Assembly: GCF_000292245.2 (NCBI RefSeq)
Contig: NZ_ALPT02000073.1
Span: 1-20,069, forward strand
DNA from: Alkalihalobacillus alcalophilus ATCC 27647 = CGMCC 1.3604
GTDB lineage: Bacteria > Bacillota > Bacilli > Bacillales > Bacillaceae_D
Length of the DNA stretch: 20,069 nt
Direction of reading: 5' to 3'
Shown here: piece by piece, positions 1 through 7,241 of the stretch
How the letters are laid out: each line of letters starts with the position of its first letter
How positions within the stretch are numbered: position 1 is the stretch's first letter
Position numbers and translations under genes: made by a program
The notes under the pieces: model-generated
Told to the model about the DNA's origin: nothing
Database searches by the model: none
What the model saw: the letters and a program-made list of their open reading frames with translations, nothing else

Positions 1-106
1 AATTTGCATTGATTTCTCAATGACTAACATTGACGAGATACCTTGTATCTCTTTAATTCGCTTGGCTTTTGTTCAGTTTTCAAAGAACTCACTCGCTCAT
101 TGGCGA
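1..106 (-). other. rRNA operon leader (16S gene lies beyond the left edge)
   Basis: Downstream of a strong promoter, the minus strand carries a typical Bacillus rrn leader. A boxA-like antitermination segment (TTCTTTGAAAACT on the minus strand, about 76-88) is followed by a perfect 7-bp hairpin GAGATAC/GTATCTC (35-51) and another hairpin TCAATG/CATTGA (17-33). The leader runs off the window before the start of 16S rRNA, so no rRNA gene is annotated. The assignment rests on the promoter, the boxA and the neighbouring tRNAs; it is an inference that 16S follows. Confidence 0.75.
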
Positions 107-113
107 CTTTTCT

Positions 114-142
114 ATCTTACACAGAACATCTTGTCCTGTCAA
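114..142 (-). promoter_or_regulatory. Strong sigma-A promoter of the rRNA operon
   Basis: Minus strand: -35 TTGACA (137-142), a 17-bp spacer and -10 TAAGAT (114-119). It sits only 20 bp downstream of the tRNA-Ile 3' end and directly upstream of the boxA-bearing leader. Start of transcription is expected near position 107. Confidence 0.85.
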
Positions 143-162
143 GACTTTTTATAAAAATATTA

Positions 163-239
<77 letters not shown>

Positions 240-282
240 CTTAAAAGGCATAAAAAAAGCACGTTCCACCAAAATATTAATT

Positions 283-356
283 TGGAGCGGGTGATGAGAA
301 TCGAACTCACGACATCAGCTTGGAAGGCTGAGGTTTTACCACTAAACTACACCCGC
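283..356 (-). tRNA. tRNA-Gly (TCC)
   Basis: 74-nt minus-strand tRNA with encoded CCA, a GCGGGTG acceptor arm, a GAGTTCGATTC T-arm, and an anticodon loop CTTCCAA that gives anticodon TCC. Confidence 0.96.
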
Positions 357-371
357 AATTTAAAATTAGAA

Positions 372-448
372 TGGTCGGGAAGACAGGATTTGAACCTGCG
401 ACCCCCTGGTCCCAAACCAGGTGCTCTACCAAGCTGAGCCACTTCCCG
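372..448 (-). tRNA. tRNA-Pro (TGG)
   Basis: 77-nt minus-strand tRNA with encoded CCA and a CGGGAAG acceptor arm. The anticodon stem CCTGG/CCAGG encloses the loop TTTGGGA, giving anticodon TGG. The C1 start of the acceptor is usual for bacterial tRNA-Pro. Confidence 0.96.
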
Positions 449-495
449 CAATAATTATCCTTCAAATAAATAAACATTTTAAAACAAACGCTTTA

Positions 496-583
<88 letters not shown>

Positions 584-602
584 GTAAATCTATAAAATAA
601 AA

Positions 603-684
603 TGCGGGTGAAGGGACTTGAACCCCCACGTCATAAGACACTAGATCCTAAGTCTAGCGCGTCTGCCAATTCCGCCACACCCGC
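603..684 (-). tRNA. tRNA-Leu (TAG), CCA not encoded
   Basis: 82-nt class II minus-strand tRNA with a long variable arm and acceptor GCGGGTG/CACCCGC. The anticodon stem CTAGA/TCTAG encloses CTTAGGA, giving TAG. Unlike most of its neighbours it ends at the discriminator A; the next bases are not CCA, so the CCA end must be added by nucleotidyltransferase. Confidence 0.95.
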
Positions 685-695
685 GAAAAGTAAAA

Positions 696-772
696 TGGCG
701 GTCCGGACGGGACTCGAACCCGCGACCTCCTGCGTGACAGGCAGGCATTCTAACCAACTGAACTACCGGACC
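696..772 (-). tRNA. tRNA-Asp (GTC)
   Basis: 77-nt minus-strand tRNA with encoded CCA and acceptor GGTCCGG/CCGGACC. The anticodon loop CTGTCAC gives GTC. Confidence 0.96.
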
Positions 773-784
773 AGATAAAATTAA

Positions 785-860
785 TGGTGGAGGATGACGG
801 GATCGAACCGCCGACCCCCTGCTTGTAAGGCAGGTGCTCTCCCAGCTGAGCTAATCCTCC
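785..860 (-). tRNA. tRNA-Val (TAC)
   Basis: 76-nt minus-strand tRNA with encoded CCA and acceptor GGAGGAT/ATCCTCC. The anticodon loop CTTACAA gives TAC. It is the first tRNA downstream of the 119-bp repeat array. Confidence 0.96.
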
Positions 861-877
861 ATTTTGTCTTCAGATAA

Positions 878-1343
878 GCTTCAAATTTCTTCGTCTAGTT
901 CGTGTTTCTCTTTCAGTCACGTACGTGTGTACGCTCCTTCTTTCGAACACTTCCTATCCTCGAACTTTTCGCTTCTCTTCGACAACTGTCTTTTTTGCTT
1001 CAAATTCCTTTGTCTAGTTCGTGTTTCTCCCTCAGTCACGTACAGGTGTACGCTCCTTCTTTCGAACACTTCCTATCCTCGAACTTTTCGCTTCTCTTCG
1101 ACAACTGTCTTTTTTGCTTCAAATTTCTTCGTCTAGTTCGTGTTTCTCTTTCAGTCACGTACGTGTGTACGCTCCTTCTTTCGAACACTTCCTATCCTCG
1201 AACTTTTCGCTTCTCTTCGACAACTGTCTTTTTTGCTTCAAATTCCTTTGTCTAGTTCGTATTTCTCCCTCAGTCACGTACAGGTGTACGCTTCTTTTTT
1301 CGAACACTTCCTATCCTGGAACTTTCTGCTCCTCTTCGACAAC
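878..1343. repeat. Four-copy 119-bp tandem repeat (A-B-A-B') inside the tRNA cluster
   Basis: Units begin at 878, 997, 1116 and 1235, an exact 119-bp period. The fourth is cut about ten bases short. Copies 1 and 3 look identical. Copies 2 and 4 share a second variant, and copy 4 has drifted at about seven sites. All four keep the inverted repeat CGTAC/GTACG (920-933 in copy 1, then every 119 bp); the difference between types A and B at this site is in its four-base loop (GTGT versus AGGT). The minus-strand transcript would be very purine-rich. The period is not a multiple of three and the ORFs seen across it are frame-shifted copies of each other, so it is not coding. It fills the 539-bp gap between tRNA-Glu and tRNA-Val. 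Function unknown. Confidence 0.95.
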
Positions 1344-1399
1344 ACTTTTAAAAACTTCACTAAATCTCAGGAAAACTAAAATCTAATTGAATAAAACAA

Positions 1400-1471
1400 T
1401 GACCCGTACGGGATTCGAACCCGTGTTACCGCCGTGAAAGGGCGGTGTCTTAACCGCTTGACCAACGGGCC
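1400..1471 (-). tRNA. tRNA-Glu (TTC), CCA not encoded
   Basis: 72-nt minus-strand tRNA with acceptor GGCCCGT/ACGGGTC (one G-U pair). The anticodon loop CTTTCAC gives TTC. It ends at discriminator A with no encoded CCA. It is the last tRNA before the repeat array. Confidence 0.95.
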
Positions 1472-1478
1472 ATATTAA

Positions 1479-1569
1479 TGGCGGAGAAGGAGGGATTTGA
1501 ACCCTCGCGCCGCTCGCGCGACCTACACCCTTAGCAGGGGCGCCCCTTCAGCCACTTGGGTACTTCTCC
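1479..1569 (-). tRNA. tRNA-Ser (GCT)
   Basis: 91-nt class II minus-strand tRNA with a GC-rich long variable arm, encoded CCA and acceptor GGAGAAG/CTTCTCC. The anticodon loop CTGCTAA gives GCT. Confidence 0.96.
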
Positions 1570-1570
1570 G

Positions 1571-1645
1571 TGGCTCCACAGGTAGGACTCGAACCTACGA
1601 CCGATCGGTTAACAGCCGATTGCTCTACCACTGAGCTACTGTGGA
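1571..1645 (-). tRNA. tRNA-Asn (GTT)
   Basis: 75-nt minus-strand tRNA with encoded CCA and acceptor TCCACAG/CTGTGGA. The anticodon loop CTGTTAA gives GTT. It is the promoter-proximal gene of the cluster. The order Asn-Ser-Glu next to the sprT gene recalls the start of the B. subtilis trnS cluster (from memory). Confidence 0.96.
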
Positions 1646-1661
1646 ATAATACAGCTTAAAT

Positions 1662-1690
1662 ATCTTAACATAGAATGATGAAACATTCAA
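1662..1690 (-). promoter_or_regulatory. Sigma-A promoter of the tRNA cluster
   Basis: Minus strand: -35 TTGAAT (1685-1690), 17-bp spacer, -10 TAAGAT (1662-1667). Transcription would start about 10 bases before the tRNA-Asn 5' end. The -10 is identical to that of the rRNA promoter at 114. Confidence 0.75.
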
Positions 1691-1758
1691 CATTTTTATG
1701 TATTTTTTTCGCCGCTATCTTAGCGACTTCTATAATATATCATAGGGTTATTATTTGA

Positions 1759-2226
1759 TCAACTACTTTTATTAATTTTTTTTAATTCCCCTGAACACTT
1801 GCCACAAACATATTTATTCGTATTGATTTTCCTCTTCCTTTTATAAATAAGTTGACATGACTGACATTGATAAACCACTTCTACAAGGATACGATTTTGA
1901 CTTTCAGGTAGCCGTTCACAATATCTAGACCCACCAACCTCTTTAAGTAATTGCTTAAAATCATCATCCTTATGCATATATCCTTTTCCTTGTATATGTA
2001 AATGATAATGACAAAGCTCATGCTTAATAATCCCAACTAAAGCGTCCATGCCAAATATTTCGTATTGTTTAGGATTGAACTCAATATCATGTGACCTTAA
2101 AAGATACCGACCTCCTGTTGTCCGAAGTCGTGGGTTGAACCTTGCTTCGTGTAAAAAGTGTCTCCCGAATGATTGTCTCGAAATATCCTCAACAAGTTTT
2201 TGTAAAACATTTTGCTCCACTAACAT
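1759..2226 (-). CDS. sprT: SprT-like zinc metalloprotein (YdcK family)
   Basis: 155-residue SprT-family protein, close in plan to B. subtilis YdcK. Residues 69-73 (HELCH) form the HExxH zinc-binding/catalytic motif inside the segment GIIKHELCHYHLH. A C-terminal zinc ribbon is visible as CxxC pairs at 121-124 and 141-144. The family includes the protease core of eukaryotic SPRTN, but the bacterial substrate is not established. The ATG has only a modest ribosome-binding site (AAAGG, nine bases upstream); a GTG two codons in, preceded by AGGGTGA, is an alternative start. It is divergent from cmpA, as in B. subtilis. No intrinsic terminator is visible between its stop and the tRNA promoter, so read-through into the tRNA cluster is possible. 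Confidence 0.9.
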   Translation of the reverse strand: MLVEQNVLQKLVEDISRQSFGRHFLHEARFNPRLRTTGGRYLLRSHDIEFNPKQYEIFGMDALVGIIKHELCHYHLHIQGKGYMHKDDDFKQLLKEVGGSRYCERLPESQNRILVEVVYQCQSCQLIYKRKRKINTNKYVCGKCSGELKKINKSS

Positions 2227-2256
2227 TCACCCTAACCTTTAAAAATTCATACAACA

Positions 2257-2285
2257 TTGACAAACATATATGCATATATTAAATA
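2257..2285 (+). promoter_or_regulatory. Candidate promoter of cmpA
   Basis: Plus strand: TTGACA (2257-2262), 17-bp spacer, TAAATA (2280-2285), a fair sigma-A match. The spacer contains a perfect 14-bp palindrome ATATATGCATATAT (2266-2279). A CATACAAC just upstream (2248-2255) resembles a sigma-E -10, expected for a sporulation gene, but it has no matching -35. Confidence 0.45.
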
Positions 2286-2316
2286 TATTAACACATAAAA
2301 TAAGGAGTTGGCGATT

Positions 2317-2454
2317 ATGCCTTCGTGGTTAATGAATCAGCTACAACGTGCGTACGCAGAAAAAAATGAGTATCAAATCAAAATTTTAAATCAGTGTTGG
2401 TTTTATTATCAACAAAAAAACTCAAACCAAAATAAAAACATCCACCCTAATTAA
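2317..2454 (+). CDS. cmpA: CmpA-like cortex morphogenetic small protein
   Basis: A 45-residue ORF preceded by a strong ribosome-binding site (AAGGAG, 2302-2307, nine bases before ATG). It begins MPSWLMNQLQRAYAEKNEYQ and contains LNQCWFYYQQK. This matches, from memory, the 37-residue B. subtilis CmpA, which starts MP-W and has LNQCW followed by an aromatic/basic tail. It also sits in the same place, between ydcI (tex) and ydcK (sprT). CmpA is a mother-cell sporulation protein linking coat and cortex assembly and is degraded with help of the ClpXP system. The Asn/Lys-rich tail here is about eight residues longer than in B. subtilis. Identification is by motif and synteny. Confidence 0.85.
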   Translation: MPSWLMNQLQRAYAEKNEYQIKILNQCWFYYQQKNSNQNKNIHPN

Positions 2455-2633
2455 CTACCAAACCATTATTAATACATTAATAAACCCTCACTTTAGCTTG
2501 CACAAATAGTTGCAGTCCATATAGATTAAGGATTCAACAAGGAGCATATCTTAAAAAGAGTAATGACTAGACCTATATGCATTCATATTCCGGCTCTTTT
2601 CTAACTTAAGGCCAATCTTCACATTGTAATGTC

Positions 2634-2674
2634 AAAAAGAACCCTCATCATCATCATCATGAAGGGTTCTTTTT
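2634..2674 (-). terminator. Intrinsic terminator of tex, bidirectional
   Basis: Perfect 12-bp stem AAAAAGAACCCT (2634-2645)/AGGGTTCTTTTT (2663-2674), symmetric enough to stop transcription from either side. The 17-base loop is almost entirely a five-unit CAT microsatellite (plus strand). It lies 14 bases past the tex stop and also downstream of cmpA. Confidence 0.9.
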
Positions 2675-2688
2675 AACATTAAAAACTT

Positions 2689-4872
2689 TTAACTTCCTAT
2701 GAGCTGTTTTTCTGGTTGCAACATTGTTAAAGCAACACGACCTTTTTTTACGTCAACACTATCAACCCATACAGTCACAATTTCCCCAACTGATACGACC
2801 TCTAATGGATGCTTCACAAAACGGTTAGCTATTTTAGAAATATGCACAAGGCCATCTTGCTTAACCCCTACATCAACAAATGCTCCGAAATCAACAACAT
2901 TCCGAATCGTTCCTTGCAACTCCATTCCCACTGTCAAATCTTCTAGTTGCATAACTCCTTGTTTTAAAAGTGGTTTTGTCACTTGGTCACGCGGATCTCT
3001 TGATGGTCGAATTAAACTATCGATAATGTCTTGAATGGTCGGAACCCCCATATCAAGCTCGTCTGCCAATTGATGAATATTCACTTTATCTAACTCATCT
3101 TTTAAATGACTTGAGCCAATATCAGATGCATCCAAGTTTAACTTAGTTAATAATTGCTCAGTTGACTTATAAGCTTCTGGGTGAATGGCTGTTTGATCAA
3201 ATGGATTTTCAGCGTTTGGAATTCTCAAAAACCCAATACATTGCTCATATGTTTTGGCCCCTAATCTCGGTATCTTTTTCAGCTGTTTTCGATTAAGGAA
3301 CCGCCCCTCTTCTTCTCTTTGTTTAACAATATTAGTCGCTACAGCTTTTGAAAGACCGGCTACATATTGCAACAAGGAAATCGATGCCGTATTCACATTA
3401 ACTCCAACTTGGTTTACAACCGTTTCAACAATAAAAGTAAGGGATTCATTTAACTTTTTCTGTGAAACATCATGCTGGTATTGACCAACCCCTACTGATT
3501 TCGGATCGATTTTCACCAACTCGGCTAACGGGTCTTGAATTCTCCGCGCAATTGAAACCGCACTTCTTTCTTCCACTTTTAAATCCGGAAACTCCGCACG
3601 TCCCAATTCAGAAGCTGAATACACACTTGCTCCTGCCTCATTTACAATTAAATAATAAATGGACTCAGGTAGCTCTTTAATGACATCCGCTATAAATTGT
3701 TCGGATTCACGAGAGGCCGTCCCATTACCGATCGCAATCATATTTACATGATGTTTGCTAATAAGTTGTTTAACTACCTCTTTGGCACGGTCGACTTCAT
3801 TTCTTGGAGGAGTAGGGTAAATAACCGCTATGTCTAACACCTTCCCCGTCGCGTCAACAACCGCTAATTTACATCCCGTACGGTAAGCCGGATCAACACC
3901 TAGTACTATTTTCTCTTTAATTGGTGGTTGTAATAATAAGTGCTTTAAGTTTTCAGCAAAAATATGAATGGCCTGTTCTTCTGCTTTACTCGTTAATTCC
4001 TGTCTTAACTCACGTTCAATGGAAGGTTCAATTAACCGCTTATATCCATCAGCAATCGCTTCACTTAAAATATCGTTCGCAATAGTCGACTTAAAGATAA
4101 TTTTATGTTGTAAATGCTTTAAGATCCTCTCAACTGGCAAACTAATCTTAACCCGTAAAATCCCTTCATTTTCACCTCGATTTAATGCCAACACTCGATG
4201 GGGCACTATAGAGCGGACCGGCTCTTCATATTCATAATACATCTCAAAAACCTTTTTTTCGTCCGACTCCTCATCTTTAACAGATGACTGTACCTTGCCA
4301 TCTTGCAAACCCATTAACCGAATCGATTTACGAAATTCAGGCTCATCAGAAATCCATTCTGCTATAATATCATTCGCACCCGCAATCACTTCATCAATCT
4401 CGTTCAGCTCATACTCTTCACTTAAATAGTTTTTGGCTTCCTCCTCGATTGAACCACGACTAGGCAGCTCAAATAACCACTTTGCAAAAGGCTCGAGCCC
4501 TTTTTCTTTTGCAACCGTTGCCTTTGTGCGTCGTTTTTGTTTATATGGTCGGTATAAATCTTCAATTTCTTGTAATTTCTTCGCATTCGATATTTGCTTT
4601 TGAAGTTCCGGAGTAAGCTTCTCTTGCTCGTCAATAAGACGAATCACTTCTTCTTTCCTCGACTCCAGTTGGTTCATATATTGCCATTTTTCTACAATTG
4701 TTCGGATTTGCACCTCATCTAACCCACCTGTTAATTCCTTTCGATACCGCGCAATAAACGGTACCGTATTGCCTTCATCAACAAGTTTAATTAAATTATG
4801 TACATATTTTGATTGTACGGATACTTCCTCAACTATTTGTTCAATCATCTTTTCCTGAAGCTTTTCATTCAT
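2689..4872 (-). CDS. tex: Tex family RNA-binding transcription accessory protein (YdcI)
   Basis: 727-residue Tex protein, the usual family length. Domains in order: an N-terminal helical/HTH-like region (about 1-190); a YqgF/RNase H-like fold around 320-450 (segment KIVLGVDPAYRTGCKLAVVD); helix-hairpin-helix repeats around 490-550 (ISLLQYVAGLSKAVATNIV, IPRLGAKTYEQCIGFLRI); and a C-terminal S1 RNA-binding domain, about 645-715 (GTIRNVVDFGAFVDVGV, DGLVHISKI). Tex proteins bind nucleic acids and are implicated in transcription and RNA quality control in the cytoplasm; the exact role in Bacillus is unclear. I chose the ATG at 4872 over a GTG at 4884, because the GTG overlaps the apparent Shine-Dalgarno AAAAGGTG. 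In B. subtilis a few small genes separate rsbX from ydcI; they are absent here. Confidence 0.95.
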   Translation of the reverse strand: MNEKLQEKMIEQIVEEVSVQSKYVHNLIKLVDEGNTVPFIARYRKELTGGLDEVQIRTIVEKWQYMNQLESRKEEVIRLIDEQEKLTPELQKQISNAKKLQEIEDLYRPYKQKRRTKATVAKEKGLEPFAKWLFELPSRGSIEEEAKNYLSEEYELNEIDEVIAGANDIIAEWISDEPEFRKSIRLMGLQDGKVQSSVKDEESDEKKVFEMYYEYEEPVRSIVPHRVLALNRGENEGILRVKISLPVERILKHLQHKIIFKSTIANDILSEAIADGYKRLIEPSIERELRQELTSKAEEQAIHIFAENLKHLLLQPPIKEKIVLGVDPAYRTGCKLAVVDATGKVLDIAVIYPTPPRNEVDRAKEVVKQLISKHHVNMIAIGNGTASRESEQFIADVIKELPESIYYLIVNEAGASVYSASELGRAEFPDLKVEERSAVSIARRIQDPLAELVKIDPKSVGVGQYQHDVSQKKLNESLTFIVETVVNQVGVNVNTASISLLQYVAGLSKAVATNIVKQREEEGRFLNRKQLKKIPRLGAKTYEQCIGFLRIPNAENPFDQTAIHPEAYKSTEQLLTKLNLDASDIGSSHLKDELDKVNIHQLADELDMGVPTIQDIIDSLIRPSRDPRDQVTKPLLKQGVMQLEDLTVGMELQGTIRNVVDFGAFVDVGVKQDGLVHISKIANRFVKHPLEVVSVGEIVTVWVDSVDVKKGRVALTMLQPEKQLIGS

Positions 4873-4968
4873 TCTTAACCACACCTTTTCGCCAAAAAAT
4901 GGATGCTTCTATCATAGCATAATTTCTGTTCATAATATATGTATGGCCTACACACAACCATCCGTAAC

Positions 4969-5024
4969 AAAATAAAAGGAGCTAAATCCTCAAAGGTCAT
5001 TATCATGACTTTTGGGACAGCCCC
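4969..5024 (-). terminator. Terminator of the sigB operon (after rsbX)
   Basis: Just past the rsbX stop, the minus strand can form a long hairpin with three stacked helices (GGGGCT/AGCTCC, TCC/GGA, and CAAAAGTCAT/ATGACCTTTG with one mismatch), followed by TTTTATTTTG. The sequence GGGCTGTCCCAAAAGTC also resembles termini of some insertion sequences, so a mobile-element remnant recruited as terminator is possible. Confidence 0.7.
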
Positions 5025-5624
5025 CTAGTGTAATTTACCGATAAGTAATGTAACATCATCTTGTTCAAATATGGCACCACCGAATAAAGCATTTGCTTCT
5101 TCTTTTACTTTGTTCAACCCGACTAAACGTTCCTTCGCTGGAGGCTTTTTGACACCATCTGTATAAACTATAAATGTACTGCCCTCTTCATAAGGGTAAC
5201 GCTCAAGTTCTATACGCTCCTGACGCCCTGATAAATAACCTCGCTTCGGAATAGGCTGAATGATTTTTCCATTAGGGTAATAAAGAACAAAACTAACATT
5301 CCCATAATTGCTGTAATAAACAACATTATGTTTAAAGTCAATTTTCATTAAGGTTATAACAGCCCCTCGCTTACCGAGTAAACGTTTATTACAAGCATTC
5401 ACAATATCATTTGGAGATAGGTGATGATTCCTCTCGACTTCTTTAATGACCACATCAGCTGATTCATAAGCTCCCTTACCACTTCCTAGACCATCCACTA
5501 CTGCACATACTGCATAATCTTCTTCTGTGATAACTAGATGACCATCACCGCAGTAAGCCATATTTTCCTTAGCTTGTTGAAAAGCTGCCACCTCTAAGTT
5601 TTTATTCTCATAAAAAGTAATCAT
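5025..5624 (-). CDS. rsbX: RsbX, PP2C-type phosphatase of the stressosome
   Basis: 199 residues, the normal RsbX size. It keeps the PP2C metal-site motifs: VVDGLGSG (Asp44-Gly45), YTDGVK (Asp156) and the final QDDVTLL (189-190). RsbX removes the phosphates that RsbT puts on RsbR and RsbS, returning the stressosome to its resting state. It is the last gene of the operon. Its ATG overlaps the sigB stop by one base (TAATG) and there is no good Shine-Dalgarno sequence in front, so expression probably depends on re-initiation by ribosomes finishing sigB. This ties feedback phosphatase output to sigma-B synthesis (inference). Confidence 0.95.
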   Translation of the reverse strand: MITFYENKNLEVAAFQQAKENMAYCGDGHLVITEEDYAVCAVVDGLGSGKGAYESADVVIKEVERNHHLSPNDIVNACNKRLLGKRGAVITLMKIDFKHNVVYYSNYGNVSFVLYYPNGKIIQPIPKRGYLSGRQERIELERYPYEEGSTFIVYTDGVKKPPAKERLVGLNKVKEEANALFGGAIFEQDDVTLLIGKLH

Positions 5625-6409
5625 TATAGTATCTCTGACGGTTCAATTCGAATCGATTCACGGAGTTTCTCAATCGCGCGTCTTTGCAGGCGGGATACAT
5701 GCATTTGTGAAATCTCTAACCGTTCACCGGTCTCCTTTTGACTTAAGTTCTCATAGTACGTACATTGTAAAATCTGCTTTTCACGTTCATTCAATACTTC
5801 AAAAGCTTTTTCTAACAATAACTTTTTATCCGTTTTATCATAACCATCATCATGATTACCAACCAAATCTAAAATCGTTACTTCTCCACCTTCTTGATCA
5901 GCTTCAAGTGAACGATTCACAGAAAGTGCTTGGTAGCTCTTGCTCATTTCCATTGTTTCTAGAACTTCTTCCTCCGTCACTTCTAGATGTCCGGCAATTT
6001 CATGAACAAGCGGAGAACGTTGCAAGGATGTCGTTAGCTCATCGACCGCTTTTTTAATTTTCGGCCCGAGCTCTTTAATACGCCTAGGAACATGGACACT
6101 CCACGTCTTATCACGTATAAAACGTTTAATTTCCCCAACAATAGTCGGGACTGCAAACGATTCAAAACTACGCCCAAATTCCTCATCATAGCGCTTAATC
6201 GCCGCTAAAAGTCCAAGCATACCGACTTGCACTAAATCATCATCATATTCTTTCCCTTTTGAAAACTTTCTAGCAAGCGAACGGACAAGGCCTTCATAGT
6301 GTTTCACAATCTCTGTCTGAACATGGTCGTCTCCGTTCTGCTGATATTGTTTAATCCATTGGTAAACCTTATCTTTGTTCTGTTCGCGCGGATGGGAATC
6401 CATTGACAT
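5624..6409 (-). CDS. sigB: General stress sigma factor SigB
   Basis: 261-residue sigma-70 family group 3 factor of the SigB/SigF type. Region 2 is visible around FESFAVPTIVGEIKRFIRDK and the following TWSVHVPRRIKELG, region 3 around RSPLVHEIAGHLEVTEEEV, and region 4 helix-turn-helix in SQKETGERLEISQMHVSRLQ. It directs RNA polymerase to promoters of the GTTTAA-N14-GGGTAT kind, such as the one found upstream of rsbV here. The start is the ATG six bases after GAGGTGG. An upstream in-frame ATG at 6424 overlaps that ribosome-binding site and is rejected. The gene overlaps the end of rsbW by 41 bases in another frame, so the anti-sigma factor and the sigma factor are translationally coupled. Confidence 0.97.
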   Translation of the reverse strand: MSMDSHPREQNKDKVYQWIKQYQQNGDDHVQTEIVKHYEGLVRSLARKFSKGKEYDDDLVQVGMLGLLAAIKRYDEEFGRSFESFAVPTIVGEIKRFIRDKTWSVHVPRRIKELGPKIKKAVDELTTSLQRSPLVHEIAGHLEVTEEEVLETMEMSKSYQALSVNRSLEADQEGGEVTILDLVGNHDDGYDKTDKKLLLEKAFEVLNEREKQILQCTYYENLSQKETGERLEISQMHVSRLQRRAIEKLRESIRIEPSEIL

Positions 6410-6860
6410 GTTGTTCCACCTCATCCCCTTGCATGAATTTTGTCATTATCACAACGACACCTGACTCTTCATGAATTTCTACTTTATCCATCAAAGTATT
6501 AATGAGATATAATCCAAGACCTCCCTCTTTCAATTCCGTCACAGGCTTCTTCGCATCAATAGGACCTAACTTTTCATGTACCTTGTTCACATCAAAACTT
6601 TGTCCCTTATCCGAAACAATTATTTCTATTTTTTCATTTTCATATATACGATAAGAAATATTGATTATTCCATCACCTTCATATGCATGGTTTACGACAT
6701 TCGTACATGCTTCAGCGATCGCAATCTTCATATCTTCAATATCATCATAAGAAAAACCTAGTCGATTAGCGACACCTGAAAGCGTCAAACGCACAACCCC
6801 GATGTATTCTGATTTCGCAGGTACTTGCATCTCGATGTGGTCTACTTGATGATTGCTCAT
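6369..6860 (-). CDS. rsbW: RsbW, anti-sigma-B factor and serine kinase
   Basis: 163-residue GHKL-fold kinase. The N-box (EACTN, 50-54), G1 box (SDKGQSFD, 83-90) and G2 box (GGLGLYL, 113-119) are intact. RsbW binds sigma-B and holds it inactive; it also phosphorylates RsbV. When RsbV is unphosphorylated it captures RsbW and frees sigma-B. The start codon overlaps the rsbV stop (ATGA), a typical coupling that keeps the two partners stoichiometric. The C-terminal 13 codons are shared, out of frame, with the beginning of sigB. Confidence 0.96.
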   Translation of the reverse strand: MSNHQVDHIEMQVPAKSEYIGVVRLTLSGVANRLGFSYDDIEDMKIAIAEACTNVVNHAYEGDGIINISYRIYENEKIEIIVSDKGQSFDVNKVHEKLGPIDAKKPVTELKEGGLGLYLINTLMDKVEIHEESGVVVIMTKFMQGDEVEQHVNGFPSARTEQR

Positions 6861-7192
6861 CTTGCTCCCTCCTTCTTCTCCGGTACAATATCAATTATTT
6901 CATCAAGCCCAGTTATCGAAAATAATCGATACACCCTTTCATTTAAACCAATAAGCTGTAACTTACTATTTGAATTATGCGATGATTTATACGCCCCTAC
7001 AAATATTCCTAACCCCGTACTATCAATATAATTCACTTCACTTAAGTCCACTTTCACAACTAGTCCCTCTTTTTCAACAAGAGGAAATAATGTCTCCTTT
7101 AACTTCGGTGCAGTGAAGGCATCTATCTCCCCAATTAAATGAACCACTTCATGATTTGTACTTTCTAATGAATGTTTAATATCTAAATTCAT
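6857..7192 (-). CDS. rsbV: RsbV, anti-anti-sigma factor (STAS domain)
   Basis: 111-residue single STAS-domain protein. The phosphorylatable serine is in YIDSTGLG (Ser58, equivalent to Ser56 of B. subtilis RsbV). It is phosphorylated by RsbW and dephosphorylated by RsbU. The start is the ATG at 7192, preceded by AAAGGGGG with good spacing. An in-frame ATG at 7249 would make a 130-residue protein, but that ATG lies against the -10 hexamer (GGGTAT) of the sigma-B promoter and the extra 19 residues do not belong to the STAS fold. It is first gene of the autoregulated rsbV-rsbW-sigB-rsbX part. Confidence 0.95.
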   Translation of the reverse strand: MNLDIKHSLESTNHEVVHLIGEIDAFTAPKLKETLFPLVEKEGLVVKVDLSEVNYIDSTGLGIFVGAYKSSHNSNSKLQLIGLNERVYRLFSITGLDEIIDIVPEKKEGAR

Positions 7193-7241
7193 TTTCGCTT
7201 CCCCCTTTAAATCCTTCGCTTTGGAATAACTAATAAAGACA

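Noticed and set aside
878..1343. CRISPR array
   Set aside because: The units are directly adjacent 119-bp copies without unique spacers and no cas genes are near.
864..1386. Several overlapping plus-strand ORFs of 79-121 residues rich in Phe/Ser
   Set aside because: They are the same 119-bp non-coding repeat read in rotating frames, with no ribosome-binding sites, within a minus-strand tRNA operon.
1711..1727. Hairpin GCCGCTA/TAGCGAC as terminator of the sprT gene
   Set aside because: In the sprT direction the stem is followed by A residues, not T.
2272..2301. Sigma-E promoter GCATATA-15-CATAAAAT for cmpA
   Set aside because: The -10 abuts the ribosome-binding site, so the transcript would start after it and lack the Shine-Dalgarno.
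2539..2620. Second small ORF after AAGGAG at about 2540
   Set aside because: The first usable ATG is over 15 bases away and gives only 13 codons.
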